DNA from: Pseudomonadota bacterium
Lineage (GTDB): Bacteria > Pseudomonadota > Gammaproteobacteria > Steroidobacterales > Steroidobacteraceae
Assembly (NCBI GenBank): GCA_021843755.1
Contig: JAKBWB010000038.1
Location: 1 to 64,000 of the forward strand
Reading direction: 5' to 3'
Length of the DNA: 64,000 nucleotides
Shown here: positions 25,250-34,629 of the stretch, one piece after another
How the letters are laid out: every line of letters begins with the position of its first letter
Numbering within the stretch: the first letter of the stretch is position 1
The notes under the pieces: model-generated
What the model was told of the DNA's origin: nothing
Database searches by the model: none
The model's input: only the letters and a program-made list of their open reading frames with translations
Program-made: the position numbers and the translations under genes

Positions 25250-27164
25250 GACGCACGTGCCGGAGCCCGAGGGTGCGCAGCCCTCGGCTGCCCGAGCCGA
25301 TGCGGGCCTCGAGAGCGCCTCGGGCAAGGCGTTGCTGCGCTTTCTGACCTGCGGCTCGGTCGATGACGGCAAGTCGACTCTCATCGGCCGGCTCCTGTAC
25401 GACACGCAGCTCATTCACGAGGATCAGTTGAGCGCCCTCGAGCGCGACAGCCGCAGGCACGGCACCACCGGCGAGGAGCTCGATCTGGCGCTGCTGGTCG
25501 ACGGGTTGCAGGCCGAGCGCGAGCAGGGCATCACCATCGATGTCGCCTACCGGTTCTTCGCCACGCCACGCCGCGCCTTCATCGTGGCCGACACACCGGG
25601 GCACGAGCAGTACACGCGCAACATGGCCACCGGCGCCTCGAACTGCCAGGCGGCGGTGATTCTAGTCGACGCGCGCAAGGGGGTGCTCACGCAGACGCGC
25701 CGGCACAGCTACATCTGCGCGCTGCTCGGCATCAAGCACGTGGTGCTCGCGGTCAACAAGATCGATCTGGCCGAGTTCTCCGCCGCGCGCTTTCACCAAA
25801 TCGTCGCCGACTATCTCGGCTTTGCCGCGGCGCTGAAGTTCACCTCCATCACCAGCATTCCGCTCTCGGCGCGCTACGGCGACAACGTCGTGCACCGCTC
25901 GCGGCGCATCGGCTGGTACGAGGGCCCGACGCTGATCGAGCAGCTCGAGACGCTCGATGTCGGCGAGGGACTCGACGACAAGCCGCTGCGCTTTCCGGTG
26001 CAGTGGGTCAACCGCCCCAATGCGGATTTCCGCGGCTTCTCCGGTACCGTCGCCTCGGGTGTCGTGCGGCCCGGCGACCCGGTGGTGGTGGCCGTGTCCG
26101 GCCGCGAAAGCAAAGTGCAGCGCATCGTCACCGCCGACGGCGATCTGCCCGAGGCGCGCGCCGGTGATGCGGTCACACTGACGCTGGCGGACGAAGTGGA
26201 TATCGCGCGCGGCGATGTACTCGCTCACGCCCAGGCGCGCCCGGAGGTCGTCGATCAGTTCGCCGCGCAGGTCCTGTGGATGGTCGAGGAACCGATGCTT
26301 CCGGGCCGCTCGTATCTGTTGCGCATCGGAACGTGCTACGTGCCGGCGCGCGTGACCAGCCTGAAGCACAAGATCGACGTCAATACGCTCGAACACATTG
26401 CCGCCAAAACATTGGGGCTGAACGAGATCGGGTTCTGCAATCTCGTCACCGCCTCACCGGTGGCGCTGGACGCGTACGAGGAGAACCGCGCCACCGGCGC
26501 ATTCGTGCTGATCGACCGCTTCACGCACGCCACCGTCGGAGCGGGCATGATCAGCTTCGGCCTGCGTCGCGCCACGAACATCCACCGCCAGGCATTGCTG
26601 ATCGACAAGTCCGCGCGCGTGCGCCTCAACGGCCACCGCCCGGCGGTCCTGTGGTTCACGGGCCTGTCGGGCTCGGGCAAGAGCACGATCGCGAACATCG
26701 TGGAGCGCGAGTTGCATGCCCAGGGCGCGCATACCTACATGCTCGACGGCGACAACGTGCGTCACGGGCTGAACCGCGACCTCGGCTTCACCGATGCCGA
26801 TCGGGTCGAGAACATCCGTCGTGTCGGAGAGGTGGCCAGGCTGTTCGTCGACGCGGGTGTGATCGTGTTGTGTTCGTTCATCTCGCCGTTTCGGGCCGAA
26901 CGGAACATGGTGCGCGAGTTGGTCGATGCGGGCGAGTTCATCGAGATCTTCGTCGACACACCGCTCGATGAGTGTCGCCGGCGCGATCCGAAAGGGCTGT
27001 ATGCGCGCGCACTCGAGGGCAAGATTCGCAACTTCACGGGCATCGATTCCCCTTACGAGCCGCCAGAGAACCCGGAGCTGGTGCTGGTGCCAAGTCCGCT
27101 CGGGGCCGAGGAGGAGGCGCGGCGGGTGCTCGAGCAGCTCAAGGTGCGGCGCATCATCGTGTGA
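25233..27164 (+). CDS. cysN: Bifunctional sulfate adenylyltransferase subunit 1/adenylylsulfate kinase (CysNC)
   Basis: This protein of about 643 residues fuses the CysN GTPase (residues about 30-440) with the APS kinase CysC (about 465-643). The GTPase has GSVDDGKST (G1), DTPGHEQYT (G3) and NKID (G4); GTP hydrolysis drives APS synthesis. The kinase has [27 protein letters not shown] and [10 protein letters not shown], and phosphorylates APS to PAPS. GTG at 25233, with GGAG about 10 bases upstream, is preferred over ATG at 25197 because the extra residues fall within cysD and are not conserved. CysNC fusions occur in many pseudomonads and xanthomonads. Confidence 0.94.
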   Translation: MTDTSETHVPEPEGAQPSAARADAGLESASGKALLRFLTCGSVDDGKSTLIGRLLYDTQLIHEDQLSALERDSRRHGTTGEELDLALLVDGLQAEREQGITIDVAYRFFATPRRAFIVADTPGHEQYTRNMATGASNCQAAVILVDARKGVLTQTRRHSYICALLGIKHVVLAVNKIDLAEFSAARFHQIVADYLGFAAALKFTSITSIPLSARYGDNVVHRSRRIGWYEGPTLIEQLETLDVGEGLDDKPLRFPVQWVNRPNADFRGFSGTVASGVVRPGDPVVVAVSGRESKVQRIVTADGDLPEARAGDAVTLTLADEVDIARGDVLAHAQARPEVVDQFAAQVLWMVEEPMLPGRSYLLRIGTCYVPARVTSLKHKIDVNTLEHIAAKTLGLNEIGFCNLVTASPVALDAYEENRATGAFVLIDRFTHATVGAGMISFGLRRATNIHRQALLIDKSARVRLNGHRPAVLWFTGLSGSGKSTIANIVERELHAQGAHTYMLDGDNVRHGLNRDLGFTDADRVENIRRVGEVARLFVDAGVIVLCSFISPFRAERNMVRELVDAGEFIEIFVDTPLDECRRRDPKGLYARALEGKIRNFTGIDSPYEPPENPELVLVPSPLGAEEEARRVLEQLKVRRIIV

Positions 27165-27276
27165 TCGGGCGCGCCCCGCTTCGGCAGCGGGCACGGCGCG
27201 CGGGCGCCATGGAGCATGGCTCGAATTGCGGGCCGGGGCGCGCTAGCATCGACCAATCCAGGCGTTGGGGATTGCC

Positions 27277-29349
27277 GTGCCGACCCACTTCCGCCGTGAC
27301 GGTGACGTCGCGCTGCTCGAGATCGACAACCCGCCGGTCAATGCGCTCGATCTGCAGGTGCGTAGCGGACTGCAGGCGGGGCTGCGGCGCGCAGCGGACG
27401 ATCCGGCCGTCAAGGCCGTCGTGCTGTGCGGCGCGCGCGCCTGCTTCCCGGCCGGCGCCGACATCAACGAGATCGCCTCGGGGGTGGCATTTCACCGTCC
27501 AATCCTGCTCGAGCTGCAGGCGCAGATGGAAGCGCTCGGCAAGCCGATCGTGGCGGCCATCGAGGGCGCCGCGCTCGGTGGCGGTTTCGAGCTGGCGCTG
27601 ACGTGCCATGCGCGCATCGGCGCGCCCGAGGCGCGCGTCGGGCTGCCGGAAGTCAAACTCGGCCTGATTCCCGGCGGCGGCGGCACACAGCGTTTCACGC
27701 GTCTGGCCGGTCCCGCTGCGGCTCTCGAGGCCATCACCTCGGGTACCGAGCTTCCGGCCGCGCGTGCCCTGAGCATCGGTCTGCTCGATGCGATCGCCGC
27801 CGACACGGTGCGCGCGGCGGTGCAATGGGCGCGGCGGCTGGCCGGCGGCGCGGCTGCGCCGGTGCTCGCGCGGGCGCGCGAGGACAGGATCGCCGTATTC
27901 GAGCCTGACTTGTTTGTCAGCTTTCGCGCGGCGCGCGCGCGTGCTTTTCGGGGTCAACTCGCGCCGTGGCGTATCGTCGATGCGATCGAGGCGGCCTGCA
28001 CCCGGCCGGCCCACGAGGGGTTCGAGCTCGAGCGCCAGTGGTATCTCGAGTGCCGCGAGAGCCCGCAGTGCAAGGCGCTGATGCACGTGTTTCACGCCGA
28101 GCGCGCGGCGCGCAGGATTGCGGATATCGGGCCGCAGGTCGCGCCGCTGCCGATCGAGCGCGGGGGCGTGGTCGGAGCGGGGACCATGGGGACGGGCATA
28201 GCGATGTGCCTCGCCAATGCAGGAATCGAAGTAACGCTGCTGGATGTATCACGCGAGGCGGTTGCGCGCGGGCTCGAGCGCATCGGTGCGCTCTACGGCG
28301 AGAGCGTCGGGCGCGGCAAGCTGACCGGGGAGCAGGCGGATGCCGCGCGCGCGCGCATCCGTGGCGCCGTCGAATACGCGACACTCGCGGACGTCGATAT
28401 CGCCATCGAGGCAGTGTTCGAGGATCCGGCGCTCAAGTGTCAGGTATTCGAGCGGCTCGACCGGAGCACGCCGCCGCGCGCGATCCTCGCCAGCAACACC
28501 TCGACGCTCGACATCGATCGGCTGGCCGCCTGCACCTCGCGGCCGCAACAGGTGGTCGGAACGCATTTCTTCAGCCCCGCGCACGTGATGAAGCTGATGG
28601 AGAACGTGCGCGGACGGGCGAGCTCGCCGCAGGCCCTCGCCACTGTGATGGCGCTCGCCCGGCGTCTCGGCAAGATCGCGGTGCTGGCGGGCAACGCCGA
28701 TGGCTTCATCGGCAATCGGATGCTGCAGTACTACGGCGCCGAGGCGGAGCGGTTGCTCGAGGAGGGCGCAACGCCCGAGCAGGTCGATGGTGTGATCGAG
28801 GCGTTCGGTTTCGCGATGGGGCCGCTCGCGATGCGCGATCTTGCCGGCAACGACGTCGGCTGGGCGATCCGGCGCAATCGCGCGTTGCCCGCCGATGAGC
28901 GCTGGTCGCCGATCCTCGAGCGCATGGCGGCGCAGGGGCGGTTCGGGCGCAAGAGCGGCCGAGGTTTCTATCTCTACGAAGGCCGCGAGCGACGTCCCGA
29001 TCCGCAGGTGCTCGCGCTCATTCAGGAGGTGTCCCGCGAGCTCGGAATCAAGCGGCGCGCGATCGGCGCGGAGGAAATTCTCGCGCGGCTGCTGCATCCA
29101 CTGATCAACGAAGGCGCGAAGCTGCTGGCCGAGGGGGTCGCGGCCCGCGCCGGCGATATCGACGTCGTCTACATCCATGGCTATGGCTTTCCCGCCTACA
29201 AGGGCGGCCCGATGTATTGGGCCGAGCGGGAGGGGCTCGCCAAGGTCATCGCCACGCTCGAGCAGCTCGCTGCGAGCCACGGGGCGCGCTGGCGGCCGTG
29301 CGCGCGCCTGCGCGAGGCGGCCGCGCGGGGCGGTTGGGAGAGCGCTTGA
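27277..29349 (+). CDS. Multifunctional enoyl-CoA hydratase/3-hydroxyacyl-CoA dehydrogenase (hydratase first)
   Basis: This beta-oxidation enzyme of about 690 residues has an N-terminal crotonase domain and a C-terminal 3-hydroxyacyl-CoA dehydrogenase. Both hydratase glutamates are present: Glu105 (GGGFELAL) and Glu125 (LPEVKLGLIPGGGG). The NAD loop VVGAGTMGTGIA follows near residue 294, and the dehydrogenase histidine is in GTHFFSPAHVMKLMENV. The length and order resemble FadJ and peroxisomal bifunctional enzymes. GTG at 27277 is used; a TTG four codons upstream is possible. It may supply the hydratase and dehydrogenase steps that a paaF/paaH pair would provide in the nearby phenylacetate pathway. 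Confidence 0.9.
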   Translation: MPTHFRRDGDVALLEIDNPPVNALDLQVRSGLQAGLRRAADDPAVKAVVLCGARACFPAGADINEIASGVAFHRPILLELQAQMEALGKPIVAAIEGAALGGGFELALTCHARIGAPEARVGLPEVKLGLIPGGGGTQRFTRLAGPAAALEAITSGTELPAARALSIGLLDAIAADTVRAAVQWARRLAGGAAAPVLARAREDRIAVFEPDLFVSFRAARARAFRGQLAPWRIVDAIEAACTRPAHEGFELERQWYLECRESPQCKALMHVFHAERAARRIADIGPQVAPLPIERGGVVGAGTMGTGIAMCLANAGIEVTLLDVSREAVARGLERIGALYGESVGRGKLTGEQADAARARIRGAVEYATLADVDIAIEAVFEDPALKCQVFERLDRSTPPRAILASNTSTLDIDRLAACTSRPQQVVGTHFFSPAHVMKLMENVRGRASSPQALATVMALARRLGKIAVLAGNADGFIGNRMLQYYGAEAERLLEEGATPEQVDGVIEAFGFAMGPLAMRDLAGNDVGWAIRRNRALPADERWSPILERMAAQGRFGRKSGRGFYLYEGRERRPDPQVLALIQEVSRELGIKRRAIGAEEILARLLHPLINEGAKLLAEGVAARAGDIDVVYIHGYGFPAYKGGPMYWAEREGLAKVIATLEQLAASHGARWRPCARLREAAARGGWESA

Positions 29350-29370
29350 CCCGGTGCCGAAAAAAATGTA

Positions 29371-29390
29371 CGTTTAAAACGAGTGTTTGA
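29371..29390. promoter_or_regulatory. Overlapping dyads at the TetR gene start, PsrA-like operator
   Basis: CGTTT-A-AAACG (29371-29381) and AAAC-GAGT-GTTT (29377-29388) overlap just before the ATG at 29394. The second resembles the AAAC-N2-4-GTTT core reported for the fatty-acid regulator PsrA, and the adjacent gene is a TetR-family regulator in a beta-oxidation cluster. Autoregulation is the likely use. Confidence 0.45.
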
Positions 29391-29393
29391 GTC

Positions 29394-30335
29394 ATGCAAG
29401 AGATGCCATCATCCCCACGCGGCCAGCCGCACGGGCAACCGGAGTCGCAATATTCCGCGACTGCGGCGCGCATTCTCGATGTCGCCGAAGGGCTGTTCGT
29501 CGAGCTCGGCCTGAAGGCCACCTCGTTGCGGCTGATCACGCAGCGGGCCGGGGTCAATTTGGCGGCGGTCAATTATCACTTTCGGTCCAAGGACGCGCTG
29601 TTCGGGGCGGTATTCGCGCGCCGTTTCGCGCCGTGGGCGCGCGAGTGCCTGCTCGAGCTCGATGCGCTCGAGGCGCGCATCGCGGCAAGACAAGCGGCCT
29701 CGAGCGTCGAGGAGGTCGTGATGTGCTACGTGCGCCCGGCGCTGTCGCTGTCACGCGATCCGGTACGGGGCGGCGCGGTGTTCGCGCGGCTGTTCTCGCG
29801 GGTGCTGGTGGAGAATCACCGCCAGCTGCGTGACCCGCTCTCGCGCGATTGGGGGCATCTGGTCACGCGCTACACGCGGGTTCTCGAGACCGCCCTACCG
29901 GAGCTTTCCAGCGATGAGGTGGCCTGGCGGCTGCATCTTGGTTTCAGTGTCATGTTTCACGCGTTCGCCGGCAACGACATTCTCAAGGTGTTTGGACGCT
30001 CGGCGGTCTCGGCGCGCGATCCTGACCTGATCGTCAAGCACGTCGTGCCGTTCGTGGTGGCGGGCATTCGCTCGCGCTTGAGCTGGGAGGAAATCGCCGG
30101 TGGCGATCTGCAGCGCAGTGACGAGCCGGCCGGGCAGGCATCCGGAGGCGCGGCGAGGAGCCGCGGGCGCGGCGGCGGCTGCACCGCGAGTTCGGCCGCG
30201 AAGCCGCCTGGGCCGGCCGGCCAGCGCGTGGCGAGGAGCGAAGTGATGTTGGGAACCGGTGCCACGGCACCCGGAAAGGCGGTGTCCCGCAAGCGCCCGC
30301 CAGGGCGCTCAGCGAGCCGGCCGGCCCGCGGTTAG
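29394..30335 (+). CDS. TetR-family regulator with a disordered C-terminal tail
   Basis: This 313-residue regulator has the TetR helix-turn-helix at about 20-65 (ATSLRLITQRAGVNLAAVNYHFRSKDALF). Residues about 70-230 form the ligand-binding region. The length, HTH sequence and context (between two beta-oxidation genes) suggest a PsrA-like acyl-CoA-responsive repressor. From about residue 240 the chain becomes Gly/Ala/Ser/Arg/Pro-rich, with no predicted structure, for about 70 residues up to the stop, 10 bases before the next gene. Dyads at 29371-29388 overlap its likely promoter. The ligand is unproven. Confidence 0.85.
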   Translation: MQEMPSSPRGQPHGQPESQYSATAARILDVAEGLFVELGLKATSLRLITQRAGVNLAAVNYHFRSKDALFGAVFARRFAPWARECLLELDALEARIAARQAASSVEEVVMCYVRPALSLSRDPVRGGAVFARLFSRVLVENHRQLRDPLSRDWGHLVTRYTRVLETALPELSSDEVAWRLHLGFSVMFHAFAGNDILKVFGRSAVSARDPDLIVKHVVPFVVAGIRSRLSWEEIAGGDLQRSDEPAGQASGGAARSRGRGGGCTASSAAKPPGPAGQRVARSEVMLGTGATAPGKAVSRKRPPGRSASRPARG

Positions 30336-30345
30336 AGAGGAAATC

Positions 30346-32715
30346 ATGGTTGCGACAAATTTCGTGATACGCAAGGTGGCCGTGTTCGGGGCGGGCGTGA
30401 TGGGTGCGCAGATCGCCGCGCACCTGGTCAACGCGGGCGTCCCGACCGTGTTGTTCGATTTGCCCGATCCCGGGGGCGGCAACGGCATCGTCCTGAAGTC
30501 GATCGGCGCGCTCGGCAAGCAGCAGCCGCCGCCGCTCGGTACGCGGGATCTGGCCGATTTCATCGAGCCGGCGAACTACGCCGAGCATCTCGGGCGCCTC
30601 GCGCAGTGCGACCTGGTCATCGAGGCGATCGCCGAGCGGCTCGACTGGAAGACGGAGCTGTATCGCAAAGTTGCGCCGGCGCTGTCGCCGCAGGCGATCT
30701 TCGCCACCAACACCTCGGGACTGTCGATCGGCGCGCTGGCCGCCGCCTGTCCGCAACCGCTGCGCGCGCGCTTCTGCGGCGTGCATTTCTTCAACCCGCC
30801 GCGCTACATGCATCTGGTGGAGCTGATTCCGAGCGCCGATTGCGCTCCCGAGATGCTCGATCGGCTGGAAACCTTCCTGGTCACCACCCTCGGCAAGGGC
30901 GTGATCCGCGCCAAGGACACCCCGAATTTTCTGGCCAACCGCGTCGGGGTTTTCTCGATGCTCGATACGGTGGCCAACGCCGCGAAGTTCGGCTTGCGCT
31001 TCGATGTGGTAGATGCCCTCACCGGGCCGTTGCTCGGGCGCCCCAAGTCGGCCACGTTCCGTACCGCCGACGTGGTCGGTTTGGATACGTTCGCACACGT
31101 GGTGCGTACGATGCACGCGGGCCTGCGCGAGGATCCGTGGCACGAGCTGTACACGGTGCCCGATTGGCTCGAGCGGTTGATCGCCGCGGGCGCCCTTGGC
31201 GCCAAGACCAAAGGCGGTATCTATCAGAAGCGGGGGCGTGATCTGTTCGTGCTCGATCCGGCAAGCGGCGCGCATGTACCGGCCGGTGCGCAGGCCGACG
31301 GCAAGGTGGTCGAGTTGCTGAAAGTTGCCGACCTCGCCGAGCGTTTCAGCGCGCTGCGCGCCAGCGACCATCCGCAGGCACAGTTTCTCTGGGCCTGCTT
31401 TCGCGACACATTTCACTACATCGCCTACCATCTGGCCGATATCGCCCATTCGGCGCGCGACCTCGATCTGGCGATGCGCTGGGGCTTCGGCTGGAAGCGC
31501 GGGCCGTTCGAGCTGTGGCAGGCGGCCGGCTGGTCGCGCATCGCCGGCTGGATCGAGGCGGACATCCGGGAGCGCAAAGCGTTGGCGCAGGCGCCGTTGC
31601 CGCAGTGGGTGCTGGAATCCGGCCGCGCCGGCGTGCACACGCCCGAGGGCTCGTACGATGCGGCGCAGGGCCGGGTGGTCGGCCCCTCGAGCCTGGAGGT
31701 CTACCGCCGGCAGCTTGCCCCGGCGGCACTGGGCGCACAGCGGCCGCAGCTCGGGGAGACCGTGTATGAGAACCCGGCGGTGCGAGCCTTTACCAGCGGG
31801 GATGGCGTGCTCGTCGCCTCGCTGAAAACCAAAGCGCACTCGATCACGCCCGAGGCGCTCGAGGGCCTGAATCAGGCGCTCGAGCTGGCCGAGGCGCGCT
31901 TCCGCGCGCTGGTGATCTGGCAGAACGAGGCGCCGTTCTCGGTCGGCGCGAATCTCGAGGCGCTCAAGCCGGCGGTGGCGGCGGGCGATTGGGCGAGCAT
32001 CGAGGCGGTGATCGGGCGCTTTCAGAGCACCTCGATGCGCTTGCGCTATAGCCTCGTGCCGACGGTGGCAGCCACGCAGGGCTACGTGTTCGGTGGGGGC
32101 TGCGAATTCGCCCTGCATTGTGATCGGGTGGTCGCGGCGCACGAATCGTACCTGGGACTGGTCGAGGCCGGCGTGGGCCTACTGCCCGGTGGCGGCGGGT
32201 GCAAGGAACTCGCCCGGCGCGCCGCGCAGCGCAGCACGGGCGATCTGCTTGCCGCGCTCAAGGATCTGTACATGGCGGTCGCCACCGCGAAGGTGGCCGG
32301 CAGCGCGCTCGAGGCGCGCCAGATGGGTTATCTGCGCGGCAGCGACGTCGTGATCATGAATACCGATGAGCTGCTGTACGTGGCCAAAGAACAGGCGCTC
32401 GCACTGGCCGCATCCGGCTATCGCCCGCCGCTGCCCGGCGCGCGTTTCGCCGTCGCCGGTCGCGCCGGAGCCGCCTCGATCAAAATGCAGCTGGTGAATC
32501 TGCTCGAAGGGCACTTCATCAGCCCCTACGATTTCGAGATCGGCATGCGCATCGCGGAGGTCATGACGGGCGGGGACCTCGAGCCGGACACCGAGGTCGA
32601 TGAGGCGTGGATGCTCGCGCTCGAGCGACGTCACTTCATCGAGCTGCTGAAGAACGCCAAGACCCAGGAGCGCATCGCCCACACGCTTGCCACGGGCAAG
32701 CCGCTGCGCAATTGA
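30346..32715 (+). CDS. Multifunctional 3-hydroxyacyl-CoA dehydrogenase/enoyl-CoA hydratase (dehydrogenase first)
   Basis: This beta-oxidation enzyme of 789 residues has its domains in the opposite order to FadB: an N-terminal NAD-dependent dehydrogenase (FGAGVMGAQIAAHL near residue 12, GVHFFNPPRYMHLVE with the catalytic histidine near 147) and a C-terminal crotonase domain (from about 520). Both hydratase glutamates remain (GGGCEFAL and LVEAGVGLLPGGGG). ATG at 30346 with GAGG just upstream is clear. It is followed 21 bases later by FadA, a usual pairing for this architecture in gammaproteobacteria. It probably handles long-chain fatty acids. Confidence 0.92.
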   Translation: MVATNFVIRKVAVFGAGVMGAQIAAHLVNAGVPTVLFDLPDPGGGNGIVLKSIGALGKQQPPPLGTRDLADFIEPANYAEHLGRLAQCDLVIEAIAERLDWKTELYRKVAPALSPQAIFATNTSGLSIGALAAACPQPLRARFCGVHFFNPPRYMHLVELIPSADCAPEMLDRLETFLVTTLGKGVIRAKDTPNFLANRVGVFSMLDTVANAAKFGLRFDVVDALTGPLLGRPKSATFRTADVVGLDTFAHVVRTMHAGLREDPWHELYTVPDWLERLIAAGALGAKTKGGIYQKRGRDLFVLDPASGAHVPAGAQADGKVVELLKVADLAERFSALRASDHPQAQFLWACFRDTFHYIAYHLADIAHSARDLDLAMRWGFGWKRGPFELWQAAGWSRIAGWIEADIRERKALAQAPLPQWVLESGRAGVHTPEGSYDAAQGRVVGPSSLEVYRRQLAPAALGAQRPQLGETVYENPAVRAFTSGDGVLVASLKTKAHSITPEALEGLNQALELAEARFRALVIWQNEAPFSVGANLEALKPAVAAGDWASIEAVIGRFQSTSMRLRYSLVPTVAATQGYVFGGGCEFALHCDRVVAAHESYLGLVEAGVGLLPGGGGCKELARRAAQRSTGDLLAALKDLYMAVATAKVAGSALEARQMGYLRGSDVVIMNTDELLYVAKEQALALAASGYRPPLPGARFAVAGRAGAASIKMQLVNLLEGHFISPYDFEIGMRIAEVMTGGDLEPDTEVDEAWMLALERRHFIELLKNAKTQERIAHTLATGKPLRN

Positions 32716-32736
32716 GCGGTGCCGGAGGGAATTCTG

Positions 32737-33939
32737 ATGACCAAGAACGTACGAGATGCCTTCATCGTGGCCGCGGTCCGCACACCGGTCGGCAAAGCCC
32801 CCCGGGGCATGCTGCGCCATACCCGCCCGGATGACATGATGGTGCACGCGCTGCGCAGTGCGCTCGCGCAGACCCCCTCGATCGAGCCGGCGGCGGTGGA
32901 GGATGTGGTGGTCGGCTGCGCCTTTCCCGAGGCCGAGCAGGGCTTGAACATGGCGCGCATCGCGGCGCTGCTGTCAGGATTGCCCGATACGGTACCGGGC
33001 GTCACGGTCAATCGCTACTGCTCCTCGGGGCTGAATGCCGTGCAGATCGCCGCCGACCGGATCCGTCTCGGCGAGGCGGATGTCGTGATTGCCGGCGGTG
33101 CCGAGTCGATGTCCATGGTGCCCATGATGGGCAACAAGATTGCGTTCAATCCGCAGGTGTTCGCCCGCGATGAGAACTACGCGATCGCCTACGGTATGGG
33201 CATCACGGCCGAGAAGGTTGCACGGCAGTGGCGGGTGTCGCGAGAGGATCAGGACGCCTTTGCCTTGGAGTCGCATCGGCGTGCGCTCGCGGCACGCGCC
33301 GCCGGCGGCTTCGCCGCCGAGATCGCTCCGATCGAGGTCACGTACCGCACCGCCGACTTGGCCGGCGGCGAGGTGCGTCGCAGCGTCAAGCGCCTGAGTG
33401 ACGATGAAGGGCCGCGCGCGGACACCTCACTCGAGGCGCTCGGCAAACTCAAGCCGGTCTTCGATGCCCAAGGTACCGTCACCGCCGGCAACAGCTCGCA
33501 GACCTCCGATGGCGCGGCCGCCGTGATCCTGGTGTCCGAAACGGCTCTGAAACGCTATGCCCTGACGCCGCTGGCCCGCTACGTGACTTTCGCGGTCAAG
33601 GGCGTTCCGCCGGCGATCATGGGGATCGGTCCGAAGGAAGCGGTGCCAGCGGCGCTGCGGCGCGCGGGTCTCGCGCAGGATGCGCTGCTGTGGATCGAGT
33701 TGAATGAGGCCTTCGCGGCGCAGTCGGTGGCGGTGATCCGCGACCTCGGGTTGGATCCCGAGCGCGTCAATCCGCACGGCGGCGCAATTGCGCTCGGCCA
33801 CCCGCTGGGGGCGACCGGGGCGATACGCACCGCGACGCTGGTGCACGGGATGCGCCACCGGCGCCTGAAGGGCTTCGGCATGGTGACGATGTGCATCGGC
33901 ACCGGCATGGGGGCGGCGGGGATCTTCGAGGTGTTCTGA
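32737..33939 (+). CDS. fadA: Acetyl-CoA acyltransferase (3-ketoacyl-CoA thiolase), FadA-type
   Basis: This 400-residue thiolase cleaves 3-ketoacyl-CoA with CoA to acetyl-CoA and a shortened acyl-CoA. Cys95 (NRYCSSGL), His355 (LGHPLGATGA) and Cys386 (CIGTGMGA) form the active site. GGAGG nine bases before the ATG supports this start over an in-frame GTG at 32719. It follows the dehydrogenase/hydratase gene directly, forming a fad operon with it. It differs clearly from the PaaJ-type thiolase at 6874-8088. Confidence 0.93.
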   Translation: MTKNVRDAFIVAAVRTPVGKAPRGMLRHTRPDDMMVHALRSALAQTPSIEPAAVEDVVVGCAFPEAEQGLNMARIAALLSGLPDTVPGVTVNRYCSSGLNAVQIAADRIRLGEADVVIAGGAESMSMVPMMGNKIAFNPQVFARDENYAIAYGMGITAEKVARQWRVSREDQDAFALESHRRALAARAAGGFAAEIAPIEVTYRTADLAGGEVRRSVKRLSDDEGPRADTSLEALGKLKPVFDAQGTVTAGNSSQTSDGAAAVILVSETALKRYALTPLARYVTFAVKGVPPAIMGIGPKEAVPAALRRAGLAQDALLWIELNEAFAAQSVAVIRDLGLDPERVNPHGGAIALGHPLGATGAIRTATLVHGMRHRRLKGFGMVTMCIGTGMGAAGIFEVF

Positions 33940-33944
33940 GCCTC

Positions 33945-34350
33945 GCTCGGGCCGCAAGCCGGCCGCGATCGACAGCCGGGCCGCGCGAATCGCCGGCAAC
34001 AGGCCGCCGGTCACACGTCTGGCGATGTCGATGAACAGCGCCAGGTTGCGCGTCTGCGCGGCGAAGTGGCGGGTTTCGCGCTGCACGCCGACGTAGAGCC
34101 GCGGATTGCCGGTGGGGAAGCCCTTGAAGTCGGCGAAATCATGCGGCGCGGCGAGCCGCACATAGACCGAGCTGAAGGAGCTGCCGCGGTCGTATGCCCC
34201 TTGCAGGGCGGGCAAGCTGGTCCAGAGCTGCGAGTCGTAGTCCGCCGCCTGGCGAACACGCCGACCACGCGCCAGTGGTACGGACCGGCGCGCAGCACGC
34301 CGCCCGAGCACCGTCACGGCGAGCGACTCGAGCAGCACCAGCCCACACAA
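33945..34350 (-). pseudogene. Remnant of an FtsX/MacB-type ABC transporter permease
   Basis: Fragments of the FtsX-like permease family are readable on the minus strand but not as one gene. RAGPYHWRVVGVF lies in one frame at about 34250-34292; after a frameshift near 34250, ADYDSQLWTSLPALQGAY and RGSSFSSVYVRLA continue in another frame to about 34040. The membrane part is then missing: the chain jumps from LALFIDIA directly to VTGGLLPAIRAARL, which in intact relatives lies well over 100 residues later. The remnant runs into the end of fadA. The decay is by at least one frameshift and one internal deletion, so the product is not functional. Confidence 0.7.
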
Positions 34351-34534
34351 GCGACTCGAACACCACCAGCACGCACAGATGCGCCGCGCCGTGTTTGCGA
34401 GGCTGCGCCGATCATTGCCCCCGCGCGGCGCCGGGTGAATTGCGCGGTCGCGTCCGGTGTCCGAACGGGGTTTCGCCGGCGTGGCCCGCATGAGCGCGGC
34501 CGCGGCAATTCGCGGGCCGGGGACGCCCTGAGAA

Positions 34535-34548
34535 TTGATTTATGTCAT
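34535..34548 (+). promoter_or_regulatory. Anr/FNR-like site upstream of the cytochrome c gene
   Basis: TTGAT-TTAT-GTCAT differs at one base from the TTGAT-N4-GTCAA form used by Anr/Dnr-type regulators in pseudomonads. It lies 82 bases before the cytochrome start and would fit oxygen-responsive control. No flanking -10/-35 pair was clear. Confidence 0.4.
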
Positions 34549-34629
34549 GGGCCGCCGGAGGGGCGCGTGCGAGCATCTACGGTGCCTGCGGAACGTAGTG
34601 AAATATCTGGAATCAAGGCGTCAATCATC

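Noticed and set aside
33427-34491. 354-residue minus-strand frame read as an intact gene
   Set aside because: Only its middle resembles an FtsX-like permease; it is frameshifted and deleted, and its C-terminal half is antisense to fadA. Annotated as a pseudogene instead.
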